A stretch of 64,000 bases of DNA, taken from assembly GCA_903881085.1 (NCBI GenBank), contig CAIRSA010000097.1, forward strand, positions 1-64,000, read 5' to 3'. Numbering within the stretch: position 1 is the stretch's first letter; the number at the start of each line of letters is the position of its first letter. Shown here piece by piece: positions 25,569-34,447 of the stretch. The DNA is from an uncultured Acidobacteriia bacterium. Lineage in GTDB: Bacteria > Acidobacteriota > Terriglobia > Bryobacterales > Bryobacteraceae. Below the pieces are notes generated by a model. The model was not told the origin of the DNA. It did not search any database and saw only the letters and a program-made list of their open reading frames with translations. Both the position numbers and the translations under genes were made by a program.

Positions 25569-25826
25569 ATGAGAAGGACGCAGTTGTACCTTGACGATCA
25601 CCTTTGGAATGCGCTTCACGCAGGAGCTCATGCACGGAAAACTACAATTTCCGCGCTGGTAAGAGAAGCTGTCAGCGACAAATATCTAGGAAATCAAGAA
25701 GAGAGGATGAAGGCGATGCAGGCGTTTGTAGGAATACGCAAGGATCTGCCGGATTGCATCGATTCTACCGAATACATACGCAGCCTTCGTCGAAGCAGTC
25801 GAATGGACCGGCTATCTGGAAAATGA
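25569..25826 (+). CDS. vapB: VapB-like ribbon-helix-helix antitoxin
   Basis: An 85-residue protein. The N-terminal RRTQLYLDDHLWNALHAGA followed by TTISALVREAVSDKY is a ribbon-helix-helix DNA-binding fold; the acidic-basic C-terminus (ECIRSLRR-like tail, DCIDSTEYIRSLRRSS) is the usual toxin-binding part. It overlaps the PIN toxin gene by 4 bases. It should neutralise the toxin and repress the operon. The ORF can be read further upstream, but the ATG at 25569 fits the fold start. Confidence 0.87.
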   Translation: MRRTQLYLDDHLWNALHAGAHARKTTISALVREAVSDKYLGNQEERMKAMQAFVGIRKDLPDCIDSTEYIRSLRRSSRMDRLSGK

Positions 25827-26200
25827 CGGTACTTGTAGATTCGGACATTCTAATTGAGGTATCGCGGGGCCGGAATACGGAAATTCTGGCAAAGTGGGAT
25901 GAATTAAGCCGGTCGGGCTCGGCAGTTCTCTATTCGCCGATCACAGAGGCAGAGCTATGGGCGGGAGCCAGACTCAAGGAAACAGCTTCCATCACAAATC
26001 TGTTTGGCGCTCTGACTTGTGTTTCCATCGACAGTCATACGGGCCGGCAAGCCGGACTATATATCCAACAGTATGGAAAGAGTCATGCTCTGGAAATGGC
26101 AGATGCTCTCATCGCCGCCGGTGCGATTGTTAACCGGGCGAAATTGTGGACCCGGAATCGCCAGCACTTCCCCATGAAAGATCTGTCGTTTTTCCAATAG
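25823..26200 (+). CDS. vapC: VapC-like PIN-domain toxin
   Basis: A 125-residue PIN-domain ribonuclease. The acidic site residues are in place: the Asp pair in VLVDSDILIE, Glu in TEAELWAGAR, Asp in EMADALIAAGA, and the Asn/Arg segment LWTRNRQHF near the end. Such toxins cut tRNA or rRNA when the antitoxin is degraded. The start ATG overlaps the antitoxin stop (ATGA). All catalytic residues and the reading frame look intact. Confidence 0.9.
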   Translation: MTVLVDSDILIEVSRGRNTEILAKWDELSRSGSAVLYSPITEAELWAGARLKETASITNLFGALTCVSIDSHTGRQAGLYIQQYGKSHALEMADALIAAGAIVNRAKLWTRNRQHFPMKDLSFFQ

Positions 26201-26205
26201 AGCTC

Positions 26206-28161
26206 TTACTTCATCACGTAATCCCACTCTTTGCCGCCGCGTTCGAGCACGGCGGGGATGTCTGATTCCAGCAGCATCCGCTGGCGGACCTGTTCTTCCG
26301 CGGCAGCGCGCAGTTTGGCCAGATAGCCCTCGCGATTGCCATAACGCTCTTCCAGAGACGGGCGGGGATCTTTCGCCGCAATGCGGGCTGCTTTGGTACC
26401 GGGGAATGGGAACCAGCTGCCGGTGCCGACGATCTCATCGGTTGCGCCGCTCGCCGCATCTCCCGGATTCCAGCCGGTGTAGGTGCCAAGCGGAACGGCC
26501 AGTTCCGGTGTGCGGAAGCCACCCAGCTCATTGCCGTCTTCGTCCACTTGTGGCACGGGCAGAGGGAATGCCTTGCCAATCCGCGGCGGTTCTATGGAGA
26601 TGATGCCCTTCGATGCGAACTCCGGCCCGAAGTCCAGGTGATAGGCGAAGCGCGGCCGTGTTGGCACGGTCACGCCGGGGATCTTGGGGAAGTGCAAGGC
26701 CGCGATCGATACCAATTCACCCTTGGCGATTCTCGGATAGCGGGATTCCGGCGGCGTCGTGCCGTCCTTGATCCACGCGTTCATGGCCAGCAGCAGGGCC
26801 TTCTGATTGAGCTTGTAGCTGTTTGGATTCGAGGTGTATTGCCAACTTCCCTTGCCGGGCGGAAAACTGCCGCTGCCGTGCGGCGTGCCGGTCATGAAGT
26901 AGATGCGCGTGGTTTCAGGCAGCGGCTGATCGGCCTTGCCATCCGGCGTTACGTGCAGTAGCGGAGCAACGCGGCCCCAATATTCGCAGGCGCCATTCAC
27001 GTAAAAAATCTTGGGCACGGTCTTTGATTTCGAAGCCGCGCGCAGCAGGCCATCGGTCATGCCGGTGACAGAATCGGTTTCGTCGGTATCGCTAAACGGA
27101 AACTGGTCCACCGGCAGCGTAAATCCGCTATAGGCAAAGCCGGTGCGCGTGGGCTGCACAAAGCGATGATTAAAGCCGCCCAGGCCTGCGCCGGCGATGG
27201 TTGGGATCAGGCCGTCGAAAACCATCTTGCCGTTTTCACTGGCGTTGAAGCCCTGATACAGGAACGTGCGCAGAAAGCGGCCGCTCTGCGATTGGCCAGT
27301 GGCGATGGCGCGCTTGATGTAGCGGGCCTGATCGCTTAACAGCGTGGCCGGTGCGCCCTGCTTCATAAAGGCAACGAAGTCGCGCATGCCGGCAAGGCCG
27401 AGACCGGCGAGCACCGGGTCCTTCGACTGGTGGACAATTTCGTAGATCTTGCCGGGTTCGAAGCCGCCATCGAGCGAGATGTGGGTGGGATCCACTATCT
27501 TCCACTTCGCCCGGTCGATGACTACCGGCTTATCGGTGACACGCTTGCGCACGGTCAGCACGGCGGTTGCTTCGTCGGTGATGGGATAGTGGCCGATGGA
27601 TTCCTTGTCCGTGCGCTTGGTGACGGTGAAGTTGGTGCGCACCGGGCCGGTGATGCCCTTGACTGCGGGCGCATAGAGCTTCAGGTTGTCGGGGCCATCG
27701 GCGACGTCGAACTCCCAGCCGAGCCAGGCCAGAGTGAAGCCCTGTTCCAACAGAAACTTGTCGCCGAATTGGGCTTTGGTGCGCGGGTCTTTCGATGCGG
27801 GGGCGCTGTTGTAGAGGCTGACCATGCCCTTGCCACCGCGGTTCGAGACTTCGAAAAACAACGTCCCGTTGCCCTTGGCGGAATCGCGCGGCTTCAGCAC
27901 ATAGAGGTCGGCGGAAAATTCCACCATTCCTTCGGCGTTGCGCGGCGCCAACTGGATGTCTGAGATTGCCTGGTTGGCCGGCAGCTTCGGGTCGATCTCG
28001 AAATAGGCCTTGGCAACCAGCCTCTCATAAGGGCCGGCCTTTCCCATGGGAGCGCCGTCCAAAACATCGGTGCGCTCCACAATGTGGATAGCCTTGACGG
28101 CGGAAAAGGCAACGCCGCCGCTCATCGCCGCGGCCAGCAAGAAGATTCGTAGTGCAAACAT
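26206..28161 (-). CDS. Secreted alpha/beta hydrolase-domain protein
   Basis: A 651-residue protein with a signal peptide (MFALRIFLLAAAMSGGVAFS). It belongs to the long alpha/beta-hydrolase family (Abhydrolase_10 type) often found in Acidobacteria. The nucleophile elbow is GQSQSGR, in TGQSQSGRFLRTFLYQG near residue 295. The N-terminal 150 residues form a beta-rich domain (AYFEIDPKLPANQAISDIQL). It probably cleaves an ester outside the cytoplasm; the substrate is unknown. It converges with vapC, with 5 bases between stops. Confidence 0.87.
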   Translation of the reverse strand: MFALRIFLLAAAMSGGVAFSAVKAIHIVERTDVLDGAPMGKAGPYERLVAKAYFEIDPKLPANQAISDIQLAPRNAEGMVEFSADLYVLKPRDSAKGNGTLFFEVSNRGGKGMVSLYNSAPASKDPRTKAQFGDKFLLEQGFTLAWLGWEFDVADGPDNLKLYAPAVKGITGPVRTNFTVTKRTDKESIGHYPITDEATAVLTVRKRVTDKPVVIDRAKWKIVDPTHISLDGGFEPGKIYEIVHQSKDPVLAGLGLAGMRDFVAFMKQGAPATLLSDQARYIKRAIATGQSQSGRFLRTFLYQGFNASENGKMVFDGLIPTIAGAGLGGFNHRFVQPTRTGFAYSGFTLPVDQFPFSDTDETDSVTGMTDGLLRAASKSKTVPKIFYVNGACEYWGRVAPLLHVTPDGKADQPLPETTRIYFMTGTPHGSGSFPPGKGSWQYTSNPNSYKLNQKALLLAMNAWIKDGTTPPESRYPRIAKGELVSIAALHFPKIPGVTVPTRPRFAYHLDFGPEFASKGIISIEPPRIGKAFPLPVPQVDEDGNELGGFRTPELAVPLGTYTGWNPGDAASGATDEIVGTGSWFPFPGTKAARIAAKDPRPSLEERYGNREGYLAKLRAAAEEQVRQRMLLESDIPAVLERGGKEWDYVMK

Positions 28162-28199
28162 GACTGCTTTCTATTCTACCCGTGAGAACGTCTGAAAAG

Positions 28200-28283
28200 T
28201 TAGAGATTGGACAGGCTGATCGAATGTCCTGCCCAGAGAAAGCCAATGTTTTCAAGGGTAGGACCGGCGATTCGCCGGTCCAG
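28200..28283 (+). repeat. Hairpin/20-mer/hairpin repeat, copy 1
   Basis: The element has a first weak hairpin (ggacaggctgatcgaatgtcc, 28209-28229), the conserved core caatgttttcaagggtagga at 28244-28263, and a perfect palindrome ggaccggcgattcgccggtc (28261-28281 with a 10-bp stem). The same core with hairpins on both sides is at 51195-51310. It sits just upstream of, and appears to have displaced the start of, a ParD-like antitoxin remnant. Confidence 0.65.
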
Positions 28284-28284
28284 C

Positions 28285-28457
28285 TCGCTTGCGAGCGCGC
28301 GCGGGCGAAAGTCCTGGCTGCGATTGATCAGGCCGAAGCCGAACTTGCGCAGGGTGAAGGGATCGACATCACGAAGGAGTGCATGCGGCAGTTTGTTGAT
28401 GACATCAAGAAACGTGGGCGCGAAAGATTGGCAGCCAGGCAAACCGTGTTGAACTAA
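28285..28457 (+). pseudogene. ParD-like antitoxin remnant
   Basis: The reading frame ends with AKVLAAIDQAEAELAQGEGI, DITKECMRQFVDDIKKRGRE and a short tail, resembling small type II antitoxins with an N-terminal helical/RHH region. The usual start is missing: the frame runs upstream directly into the repeat at 28200-28283 without a plausible start. A broken ParE-like toxin follows with a slight overlap. I call it a remnant, although a new start from within the repeat cannot be excluded. Confidence 0.5.
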
Positions 28458-28640
28458 CGGCCTTCCGTCTCGCGCCAAGCGCAATCCGAAATCTGGAAGA
28501 GATCTGGGAGTAGATCGCCGAGGCCAGTGGATCCGTTGAGATCGCTGGCGGGCTGGTGGAATCCATTGTGGATCGCTTTACTATGCTTTCCGGCCGGGGA
28601 CTACACCATTTGGTGCCGGCTCAAAGACCAGGATGGTTCT
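28451..28640 (+). pseudogene. ParE/RelE-like toxin remnant with internal stop
   Basis: In the frame starting at 28451 the sequence reads ELTAFRLAPSAIRNLEEIWE, then a TAG at 28511-28513, then IAEASGSVEIAGGLVESIVD and RFTML. ParE proteins normally have a Tyr at the stop position (pattern WxYIA). No start codon is left at the expected place (GTT). After about 28640 the similarity ends. Bases 28641-28832 hold nothing I recognise apart from an A-rich run before the next gene's stop. Confidence 0.65.
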
Positions 28641-28832
28641 ATCGCAAATGTTCTCCACTGGAATCGCAATTCCAAAGCACTGCTGAAGAATTCGCATTGA
28701 GCGGGGAGACTACCGGCTCCGGCCAAAAATTTCCAGCAGGGCTCCGCCCTGCACCCAGCCTTTTGTCCCCTCGCTTCGATCAGACTGTCCGGCTTATACA
28801 GGGTAAAGGGTAAAAGAAAAAAGTAAAAAGGG

Positions 28833-31800
28833 TTATTCGTCTGTCCTGGAACAACGGAACCCGATATTGTGGCTACGGTAATCGGGCGGGAAGTAGCGGC
28901 AGGCGCAGGCGGCGCTGTGCCGACTGTCGTTCCACGAGCCCCCGCGCACCACGGATACAGTCACGCCTTCCTGTAACTTGCTTGAGGTCCACTCCCAGAC
29001 ATTTCCACTTGCGTCCTCCGCGCCAAATGGAGATGCCCCTTGAGGGCCATATTCCCCCACCGCGGTCGTGCTGCCTTTCCCTCCTTCGACGGTGTTACAG
29101 CGGTCCTTGGAGAACTCATCGCCCCAGGGATACATGCGGCCATCGATCCCACGTGCCGCCTTTTCCCATTCCTGCTCAGAAGGCAGCCGCTTGCCGGCCC
29201 ATTTGGCAAATGCGGAGGCTGCGTACCAGCTCACGCCCGTCACCGGATGGTTCGCAAACCCGGGCTTCGAAGAAAACATGTTCTTGCGTGACTCGCCGAT
29301 TTCACTCGCCTTCAATTCCAGCCAAAGCACTCCGCCTTCTTTCTTGTTGCCGCAATCATTCAGAAAGGCGCAAAACTCTTCGTTGGTGACGGGAAACCGG
29401 TCGATCCAGAATCCTCGCTCAATCAAGCCGATTTGCAGGTTGGATGCCCATTCCATTCCATAAATGAACTGCCCAGCCGGTACAAAAACCATCCCGCTTT
29501 TCTCGATTCGTTCATACTTGTGACTGGTCTTCAGTAGATGGTGGACAAAGCTCACGATGGCATTGGTAAGCGGTAACGGAGGTGCAGAGTTCGATTCCAG
29601 TAGCGGCGCGAGCTTCTTCGCGACAAAGTATTCCATCATTGATTTGTGGGCGAACTTGTAATTGCCATCCGCATCGCGCACCAGATAGGACTGGGTTCGC
29701 AAATCGCGCTCCAAGAACGCAGCTTTGTTCGGATCGTCCTTCACGCCGAACTGCGCCTTCGCGCGGTCCGGAAACTCAGAGAAGGGAATGCTCAGGCGGT
29801 TGGTGGTCTGCATCTCCCACGCCAGTTCCAGCACAAAGCGGCGGCGCTCGCCGGCTGCAATCGTTTCGACGCGCGCTTCCAGCAAGCGTTCGGTGTAGTG
29901 TTCGTAAAGTGTGGCGAGGTTCAAATCCTCCGCCTTCGCAATCGAAGGCAGCGTCTGGGCGATCATGCTCAACAGCACAGGCCGGTGCGACAGGTCGTGA
30001 ATATTGGGAAGCTTCTTAACCCTTTCCAATACCGCCTCGCCTTTACCTGGCATCAGCCGTTCCAGGGCCAGCCCGATCTGCACGTCATCGAACTCGCTCA
30101 AGTGCGCGACCTCGATATCGTGGTGGGTGCTTAAGTCGATCACATCGTCGCGATTGACTACCTTCGCCTTTTGGGCGCGCCTCATCACCTCGGCCTCTTC
30201 TGTTTGGGTGCGGAAAAACGCCGTGCGGCAGGTAAGCAGAATTTTGGCCTTCGGCGAGATCAACTTCGCGATCTCCCAAAAGTTTTCGAGCGCCGTGCGG
30301 TAATCGCTGGCGCGGCGTTCCATCTCATCGAAGCCGTCAAAGATGAGCAGCAGCCGTCCCTCGTCGCTCAAGCGGCGGATGGTCTTGTACCCTGCTGCAA
30401 GGGCGACGCCAAAGCGGTTGGTGACGGCATCGGTCAACACCTGCTCAATGTCGTAGGCGCGGGAGTAATCGCGCAAGGCTATGGAAACAGGAAAGCGCCC
30501 TGTTCCCGCCGCCAGCCGCGCCGCCAGACGGCGGCAGAACCAGGTCTTCCCCGTTCCAAAATCGCCAAGCAGAGAGAGATGGTTGATCTTCGGCGAAGCA
30601 AGAAACTGTTCGATAAAGGTATCAAGATCTTGTTCTATTGCGGAAGGCTTCCCCTCTTTCTCCTCGCGGATTTTCAGCGGGACGAACAGTTCTTCGATGC
30701 CGTCGGCTTCGTATTCCCTTTGGAGTTTTCCCAGGTAAGGCCTGAAGTCGGCCAGACGCCCAACGAATTCATCGCGGGAGTAAACGCTGATCCCACAATT
30801 CCGTGCGGCCGCCGCGACATCGGCCGGCGGTGCCGCCCGCGTTAACAAGATGCACTCGTCAACGCAGTACGTCGCACGCGCCTGATGGAGCGACTCCAGT
30901 TCCGCGGCCCTCAACACCTCGCTTGAATAGCAAGTCAACACCGTTCGAATCTGAGGACCTGACTTATACTCGGCTAAGTAGTAAACTCGTCCACCTTTCG
31001 CCTGTTCATCGAGTATCCGGTGCCCCATCGCCTCCAGTAGAGTGCGAATATCCGCCGCCTCGTCTTTTGAAACCTCCGCCAGCTCTACTCTGGAAACAGC
31101 TTCTGCCTGTACGCCGCTTAACTGGCCTAAAAGCCCCACAACATCGGGAAAATCATCCCGGTGATCCTCGCCAAGAATCGTTATCCCGTAATTCCGCTCA
31201 AAGCTCTGGCGCTTCAGCCGGTTCATCCCGTGGGTCTTCATCAGGGCGAAGTGCGGCCCCACGAAACCCTTCATCTGGAATTTCAACTCATCCAGAAAGA
31301 GGAGCACGTCCAGATCCGTAAGGCTGCAGCCGACAAACAGGACTGTCTTTGTTGTAAAAATCGCACTGAGGAACCTGCGAAATCCATCGTTCGCATACAT
31401 TTCCTTCTTGTAATCTTCCACGCCCAGGACAATCGTTTCCAGGCGATCAATGTCTCCATGCACCTTCACGATTGCGAACCCTTTGTCCCTCGCCAATCCG
31501 CTCAATTCTGGATAATCCCGCTGCGTGTGGACCGCGGTCGCACCCGGAAATGCTGCCTCGATCAACTTGTCGTAATTGGTGGTAAGTATGGCAGAGAACT
31601 TCATCTGCGGAAGCATCTTGTGCGCTGGGCTTGCCTTTAGTTTAGGATCGCGAAAAACGCCCTTCAGGAAATCGCTGAATTTTTGTTCGCCGAGTTGCAG
31701 ACGCAGTTCATGCGCGGCTTGCATCAAGTCGCCCGAGTCGATGAGTTCATGGACATCCTTATCGCCGCCGGCCTCTTTCAGCATGTCGAGTAGAAGCGTT

Positions 31801-31904
31801 TTCCAACCTGGCAGAGCGGGCATCGACATGCCGGCACCCACAAACAAAACAACATCACCTTGGGAGTAGCGCTCAACAAGTTTCGGCGGTGGCGGAAGAG
31901 GCAT
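28833..31904 (-). CDS. SIR2 / nuclease-like / NACHT / FGE-like multidomain protein, putative defence effector
   Basis: A 1023-residue cytoplasmic protein with four parts. Residues 12-260 are a SIR2-like NADase: FVGAGMSMPALPGW, LTTNYDKL with Asn110, KVHGD with His149, and VGCSLTDLD. Residues 280-385 resemble a restriction-endonuclease fold (possible ExK at Glu312/Lys314, ending CILLTRAAPP, GISVYSRDEF). Residues 435-640 are a NACHT-type STAND NTPase with Walker A GDFGTGKT at 447-454 and Walker B LLLIFDGFDEM. Residues 801-1020 are an FGE-sulfatase/SUMF1 domain (FVPAGQFIYGM, HPVTGVSWYAA, GNVWEWTSS, VVRGGSWNDS, NIGFRCS). In related STAND proteins the last domain senses and the first kills; NAD depletion is the likely output. 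It starts divergently from a Uma2-type gene. Confidence 0.9.
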   Translation of the reverse strand: MPLPPPPKLVERYSQGDVVLFVGAGMSMPALPGWKTLLLDMLKEAGGDKDVHELIDSGDLMQAAHELRLQLGEQKFSDFLKGVFRDPKLKASPAHKMLPQMKFSAILTTNYDKLIEAAFPGATAVHTQRDYPELSGLARDKGFAIVKVHGDIDRLETIVLGVEDYKKEMYANDGFRRFLSAIFTTKTVLFVGCSLTDLDVLLFLDELKFQMKGFVGPHFALMKTHGMNRLKRQSFERNYGITILGEDHRDDFPDVVGLLGQLSGVQAEAVSRVELAEVSKDEAADIRTLLEAMGHRILDEQAKGGRVYYLAEYKSGPQIRTVLTCYSSEVLRAAELESLHQARATYCVDECILLTRAAPPADVAAAARNCGISVYSRDEFVGRLADFRPYLGKLQREYEADGIEELFVPLKIREEKEGKPSAIEQDLDTFIEQFLASPKINHLSLLGDFGTGKTWFCRRLAARLAAGTGRFPVSIALRDYSRAYDIEQVLTDAVTNRFGVALAAGYKTIRRLSDEGRLLLIFDGFDEMERRASDYRTALENFWEIAKLISPKAKILLTCRTAFFRTQTEEAEVMRRAQKAKVVNRDDVIDLSTHHDIEVAHLSEFDDVQIGLALERLMPGKGEAVLERVKKLPNIHDLSHRPVLLSMIAQTLPSIAKAEDLNLATLYEHYTERLLEARVETIAAGERRRFVLELAWEMQTTNRLSIPFSEFPDRAKAQFGVKDDPNKAAFLERDLRTQSYLVRDADGNYKFAHKSMMEYFVAKKLAPLLESNSAPPLPLTNAIVSFVHHLLKTSHKYERIEKSGMVFVPAGQFIYGMEWASNLQIGLIERGFWIDRFPVTNEEFCAFLNDCGNKKEGGVLWLELKASEIGESRKNMFSSKPGFANHPVTGVSWYAASAFAKWAGKRLPSEQEWEKAARGIDGRMYPWGDEFSKDRCNTVEGGKGSTTAVGEYGPQGASPFGAEDASGNVWEWTSSKLQEGVTVSVVRGGSWNDSRHSAACACRYFPPDYRSHNIGFRCSRTDE

Positions 31905-31986
31905 ATCGCCATTAGAGTAACAAACCGGGAACTACGTTTCCCTCAGCCCACTTTGGGGGTACGATAACTGTGTGGTTGGAAGATCA

Positions 31987-32514
31987 ATGACGATTGAAGA
32001 ATTCATTTCTATTGCGACCGAATCGGCCGAGGACTACGAACTGGTTGACGGGGAACTCATCCCCTTCCCCAGTCAAAGCCCGCTCCACTCGCACATCCGC
32101 AGCCTCATGAGCCACATCCTGCACGGCTACTTCAAAGAGAACTCTGCCGGGATAGCCTTCGCCGGAATCGACTGGACACTCGATAGCTGCAACGTCCGGC
32201 GGGTCGATGTAGGAGTGATCATTGGCGTCGGGAAAATTCAACGAATCGATTGGGACAAAGCCCCCGTCCCGTTCGCACCCGACATCGCGATCGAAATCCT
32301 CTCACCAAACGAGCGCGCCATGGATGTGCGCCGCAGAGTTCGCGACTATCTGCGCGCAGGCACAGCCGAAGTCTGGCTGCTCGACCACGCCAACGGCGAA
32401 GTCCACATCTGGACCGCCAGCGGCAATCGCGTCTTCCAGTCATCGGACTCCATCGAATCCGCTCTGCTCCCCGGATTCCAGCCTTCAGTGGATGCGCTTG
32501 TAAATAACCACTAG
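31987..32514 (+). CDS. Uma2 family protein (DUF820, PD-(D/E)xK fold)
   Basis: About 175 residues. The pattern MTIEEFISIATESAEDYELV, DGELIPF, APDIAIEILSPNERAMDVRR and AEVWLLDHANGEVHIW is typical of Uma2 proteins, a widespread restriction-endonuclease-fold family of unknown role in many Acidobacteria and cyanobacteria. The active-site Glu/Asp residues (DIAIEIL) are present. A GTG at 31972 would add five residues; the ATG at 31987 has a better-placed ggaag. It is transcribed away from the SIR2-NACHT gene across about 80 bases; a functional link is not shown. Confidence 0.85.
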   Translation: MTIEEFISIATESAEDYELVDGELIPFPSQSPLHSHIRSLMSHILHGYFKENSAGIAFAGIDWTLDSCNVRRVDVGVIIGVGKIQRIDWDKAPVPFAPDIAIEILSPNERAMDVRRRVRDYLRAGTAEVWLLDHANGEVHIWTASGNRVFQSSDSIESALLPGFQPSVDALVNNH

Positions 32515-32599
32515 CCAATCACACCACCCCGGTCCAATTAGTCATATAATCGAATCGACCGTGCAGCACCATTAGCCTGTGATAGAGGACTCAACGTCA

Positions 32600-34447
32600 A
32601 TGTCGACAATCGATGTGACTCCGCTGGCTTCGCAGCCCGCGTCGTCTCACCAAACCATTGCCAACGATTTCAGCATCCAGGTTGCAACCGCCAACGGCTC
32701 CGGCTCGCAGACGGCCAACCTCGTTTTGATGCGCTCCCTGTTTCAAATGGGAATACCAGTGTCAGGGAAGAACCTGTTTCCCTCTAACATCCAGGGACTG
32801 CCAACCTGGTTTACCATCCGCGCCAGTAAACACGGCTATATCGGCCGCAAAAAAGAGATCGATTTCTGCGTCGCCATGAATCCGGAAACGGCCCAGGAAG
32901 ACTGCCTCAAGATGGCCGCCGGCACCGCGATTCTGTACGATGAGCCGCTTGGTCTCAACAAGCTGCGCGACGATCTGCACTTCTACCCCGTGCCCTTCGG
33001 CAAGCTCGTTGGGCCGGTCTGCCCGGAAGCCAAGCTGCGCCCGCTGGTCAAGAATATGATCTACGACGGCGTCATGGCCTTCCTGCTCAATATCGATATG
33101 GAAGAGATCCGCAAAGCGCTGTTCAAGCAGTTCGGGCCGAAGAAGCCGAAGGCTGCGGAACTCAACTGGGGCGCGGTGAAAGCGGGCTTCGAATACGCGC
33201 AGCAGAACCTGACGAAGACCGATCCGTATCACGTAGAGCGCATGAATGAGAACGTGGGCAAGATCGTCATCGAAGGCAACGCCGCGGCCGCGCTGGGTAT
33301 GATGTTCGCCGGCGCAACGGTGCTGATCTGGTATCCCATTACGCCGTCGTCGAGCCTCATGGAATCGGCGATCAGCTACTTCCAGCGCTTCCGCATCGAT
33401 GAGGCAACCGGCAAGGCCACCTTCGCCGTGGTGCAGGCCGAAGACGAACTGGCTGCGGCTGGCATGGTGTTGGGCGCGGGCTGGGCCGGCGCGCGAAGCG
33501 TTACTGCCACCGCTGGTCCTGGCATTTCTTTGATGAGTGAATTCATCGGCCTCGGCTACTACGCGGAAATCCCTGGCGTGTTTATCGACGTGCAGCGTGT
33601 GGGCCCTTCAACCGGCCTGCCGACGCGCACGGCGCAGGGCGACATCATGAAAAACGCGCTGCTTTCGCACGGCGATACGCGCCATCCGGTGTACTTCCCG
33701 TCGAACCCTCAAGAGTGCTTCACCATGGTGCAGGAATGTTTCGATCTGGCCGAACGGTTCCAGACCCCGGTGTTCATGAACACCGATCTCGACCTGGGCA
33801 TGAACTACTGGACCTCTGACCCGTTTCCGTACCCCGAGGAGGCCATCGCGCGGGGCAAGGTGCTGAGTGCGGAAGACCTGGAACGGCTTGGCGGATTCAG
33901 CCGCTATAAAGATGTTGACGGCGACGGCGTGGGCTATCGTACCATTCCCGGCACCAACCATCCGAAGGCTGCCTACTTCACCCGCGGCAGCGGCCACAAT
34001 GAGCACGCCGCCTACTCCGAACGCGAAGAGGATTACGTCAACAACGTGAACCGCCTCTCGAAGAAATTCGAGGTGATGAAGAGCCACGTTCTGAAGCCCG
34101 AAGTGATCGAGACGGAGGGCGCCAAGGTCGGCATCATCTGCTGCGGCACGTCGCGATTCGCCTGCGAAGAGAGCCGCGATCAGTTGAAGAACGAATACGG
34201 ACTCGATACGGCGTACCTTCGCCTCAAGGCCTATCCTTTCACGCAAGAGGTGCGCGACTTCATTGCCCGGCATGATCGCGTCTATGTCGTGGATCAAAAC
34301 CGCGACGGCCAGACGCATCAACTGATGAAGCTCGACTTCAACGCCGGGGAGATCGCGAAACTGCGCAGCGTGCGCCACTATACGGGCATGCCGATCGACG
34401 CGCGCAGCGTGACGGACGAAATCATTTTGCAGGAGGGAATTGTTTAA
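32600..34447 (+). CDS. korA: 2-Oxoacid:ferredoxin oxidoreductase, gamma/alpha fusion subunit
   Basis: A 615-residue protein. The N-terminal 190 residues are the gamma-type domain (ANGSGSQTANLVLMRSLFQM), followed by the alpha/pyrimidine-binding domain starting GNAAAALGMMFAGA and containing WYPITPSSSLMES, and the transketolase C-terminal-like domain (GIICCGTSRFACEES). With the beta subunit encoded next it oxidises a 2-oxoacid, probably 2-oxoglutarate, to the acyl-CoA while reducing ferredoxin. The 1-base overlap with the beta gene (TAATG) indicates coupled translation. A GTG at 32579 is also in frame, but the ATG is preceded by a gagga-like site. Confidence 0.92.
   Translation: MSTIDVTPLASQPASSHQTIANDFSIQVATANGSGSQTANLVLMRSLFQMGIPVSGKNLFPSNIQGLPTWFTIRASKHGYIGRKKEIDFCVAMNPETAQEDCLKMAAGTAILYDEPLGLNKLRDDLHFYPVPFGKLVGPVCPEAKLRPLVKNMIYDGVMAFLLNIDMEEIRKALFKQFGPKKPKAAELNWGAVKAGFEYAQQNLTKTDPYHVERMNENVGKIVIEGNAAAALGMMFAGATVLIWYPITPSSSLMESAISYFQRFRIDEATGKATFAVVQAEDELAAAGMVLGAGWAGARSVTATAGPGISLMSEFIGLGYYAEIPGVFIDVQRVGPSTGLPTRTAQGDIMKNALLSHGDTRHPVYFPSNPQECFTMVQECFDLAERFQTPVFMNTDLDLGMNYWTSDPFPYPEEAIARGKVLSAEDLERLGGFSRYKDVDGDGVGYRTIPGTNHPKAAYFTRGSGHNEHAAYSEREEDYVNNVNRLSKKFEVMKSHVLKPEVIETEGAKVGIICCGTSRFACEESRDQLKNEYGLDTAYLRLKAYPFTQEVRDFIARHDRVYVVDQNRDGQTHQLMKLDFNAGEIAKLRSVRHYTGMPIDARSVTDEIILQEGIV

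Noticed and set aside
28833..28960. Diversity-generating retroelement target in the FGE-like end
   Set aside because: The RGGSW...NIGFR end is shared with DGR targets, but no reverse transcriptase, no template repeat and no AAY-rich codons are seen within the window.
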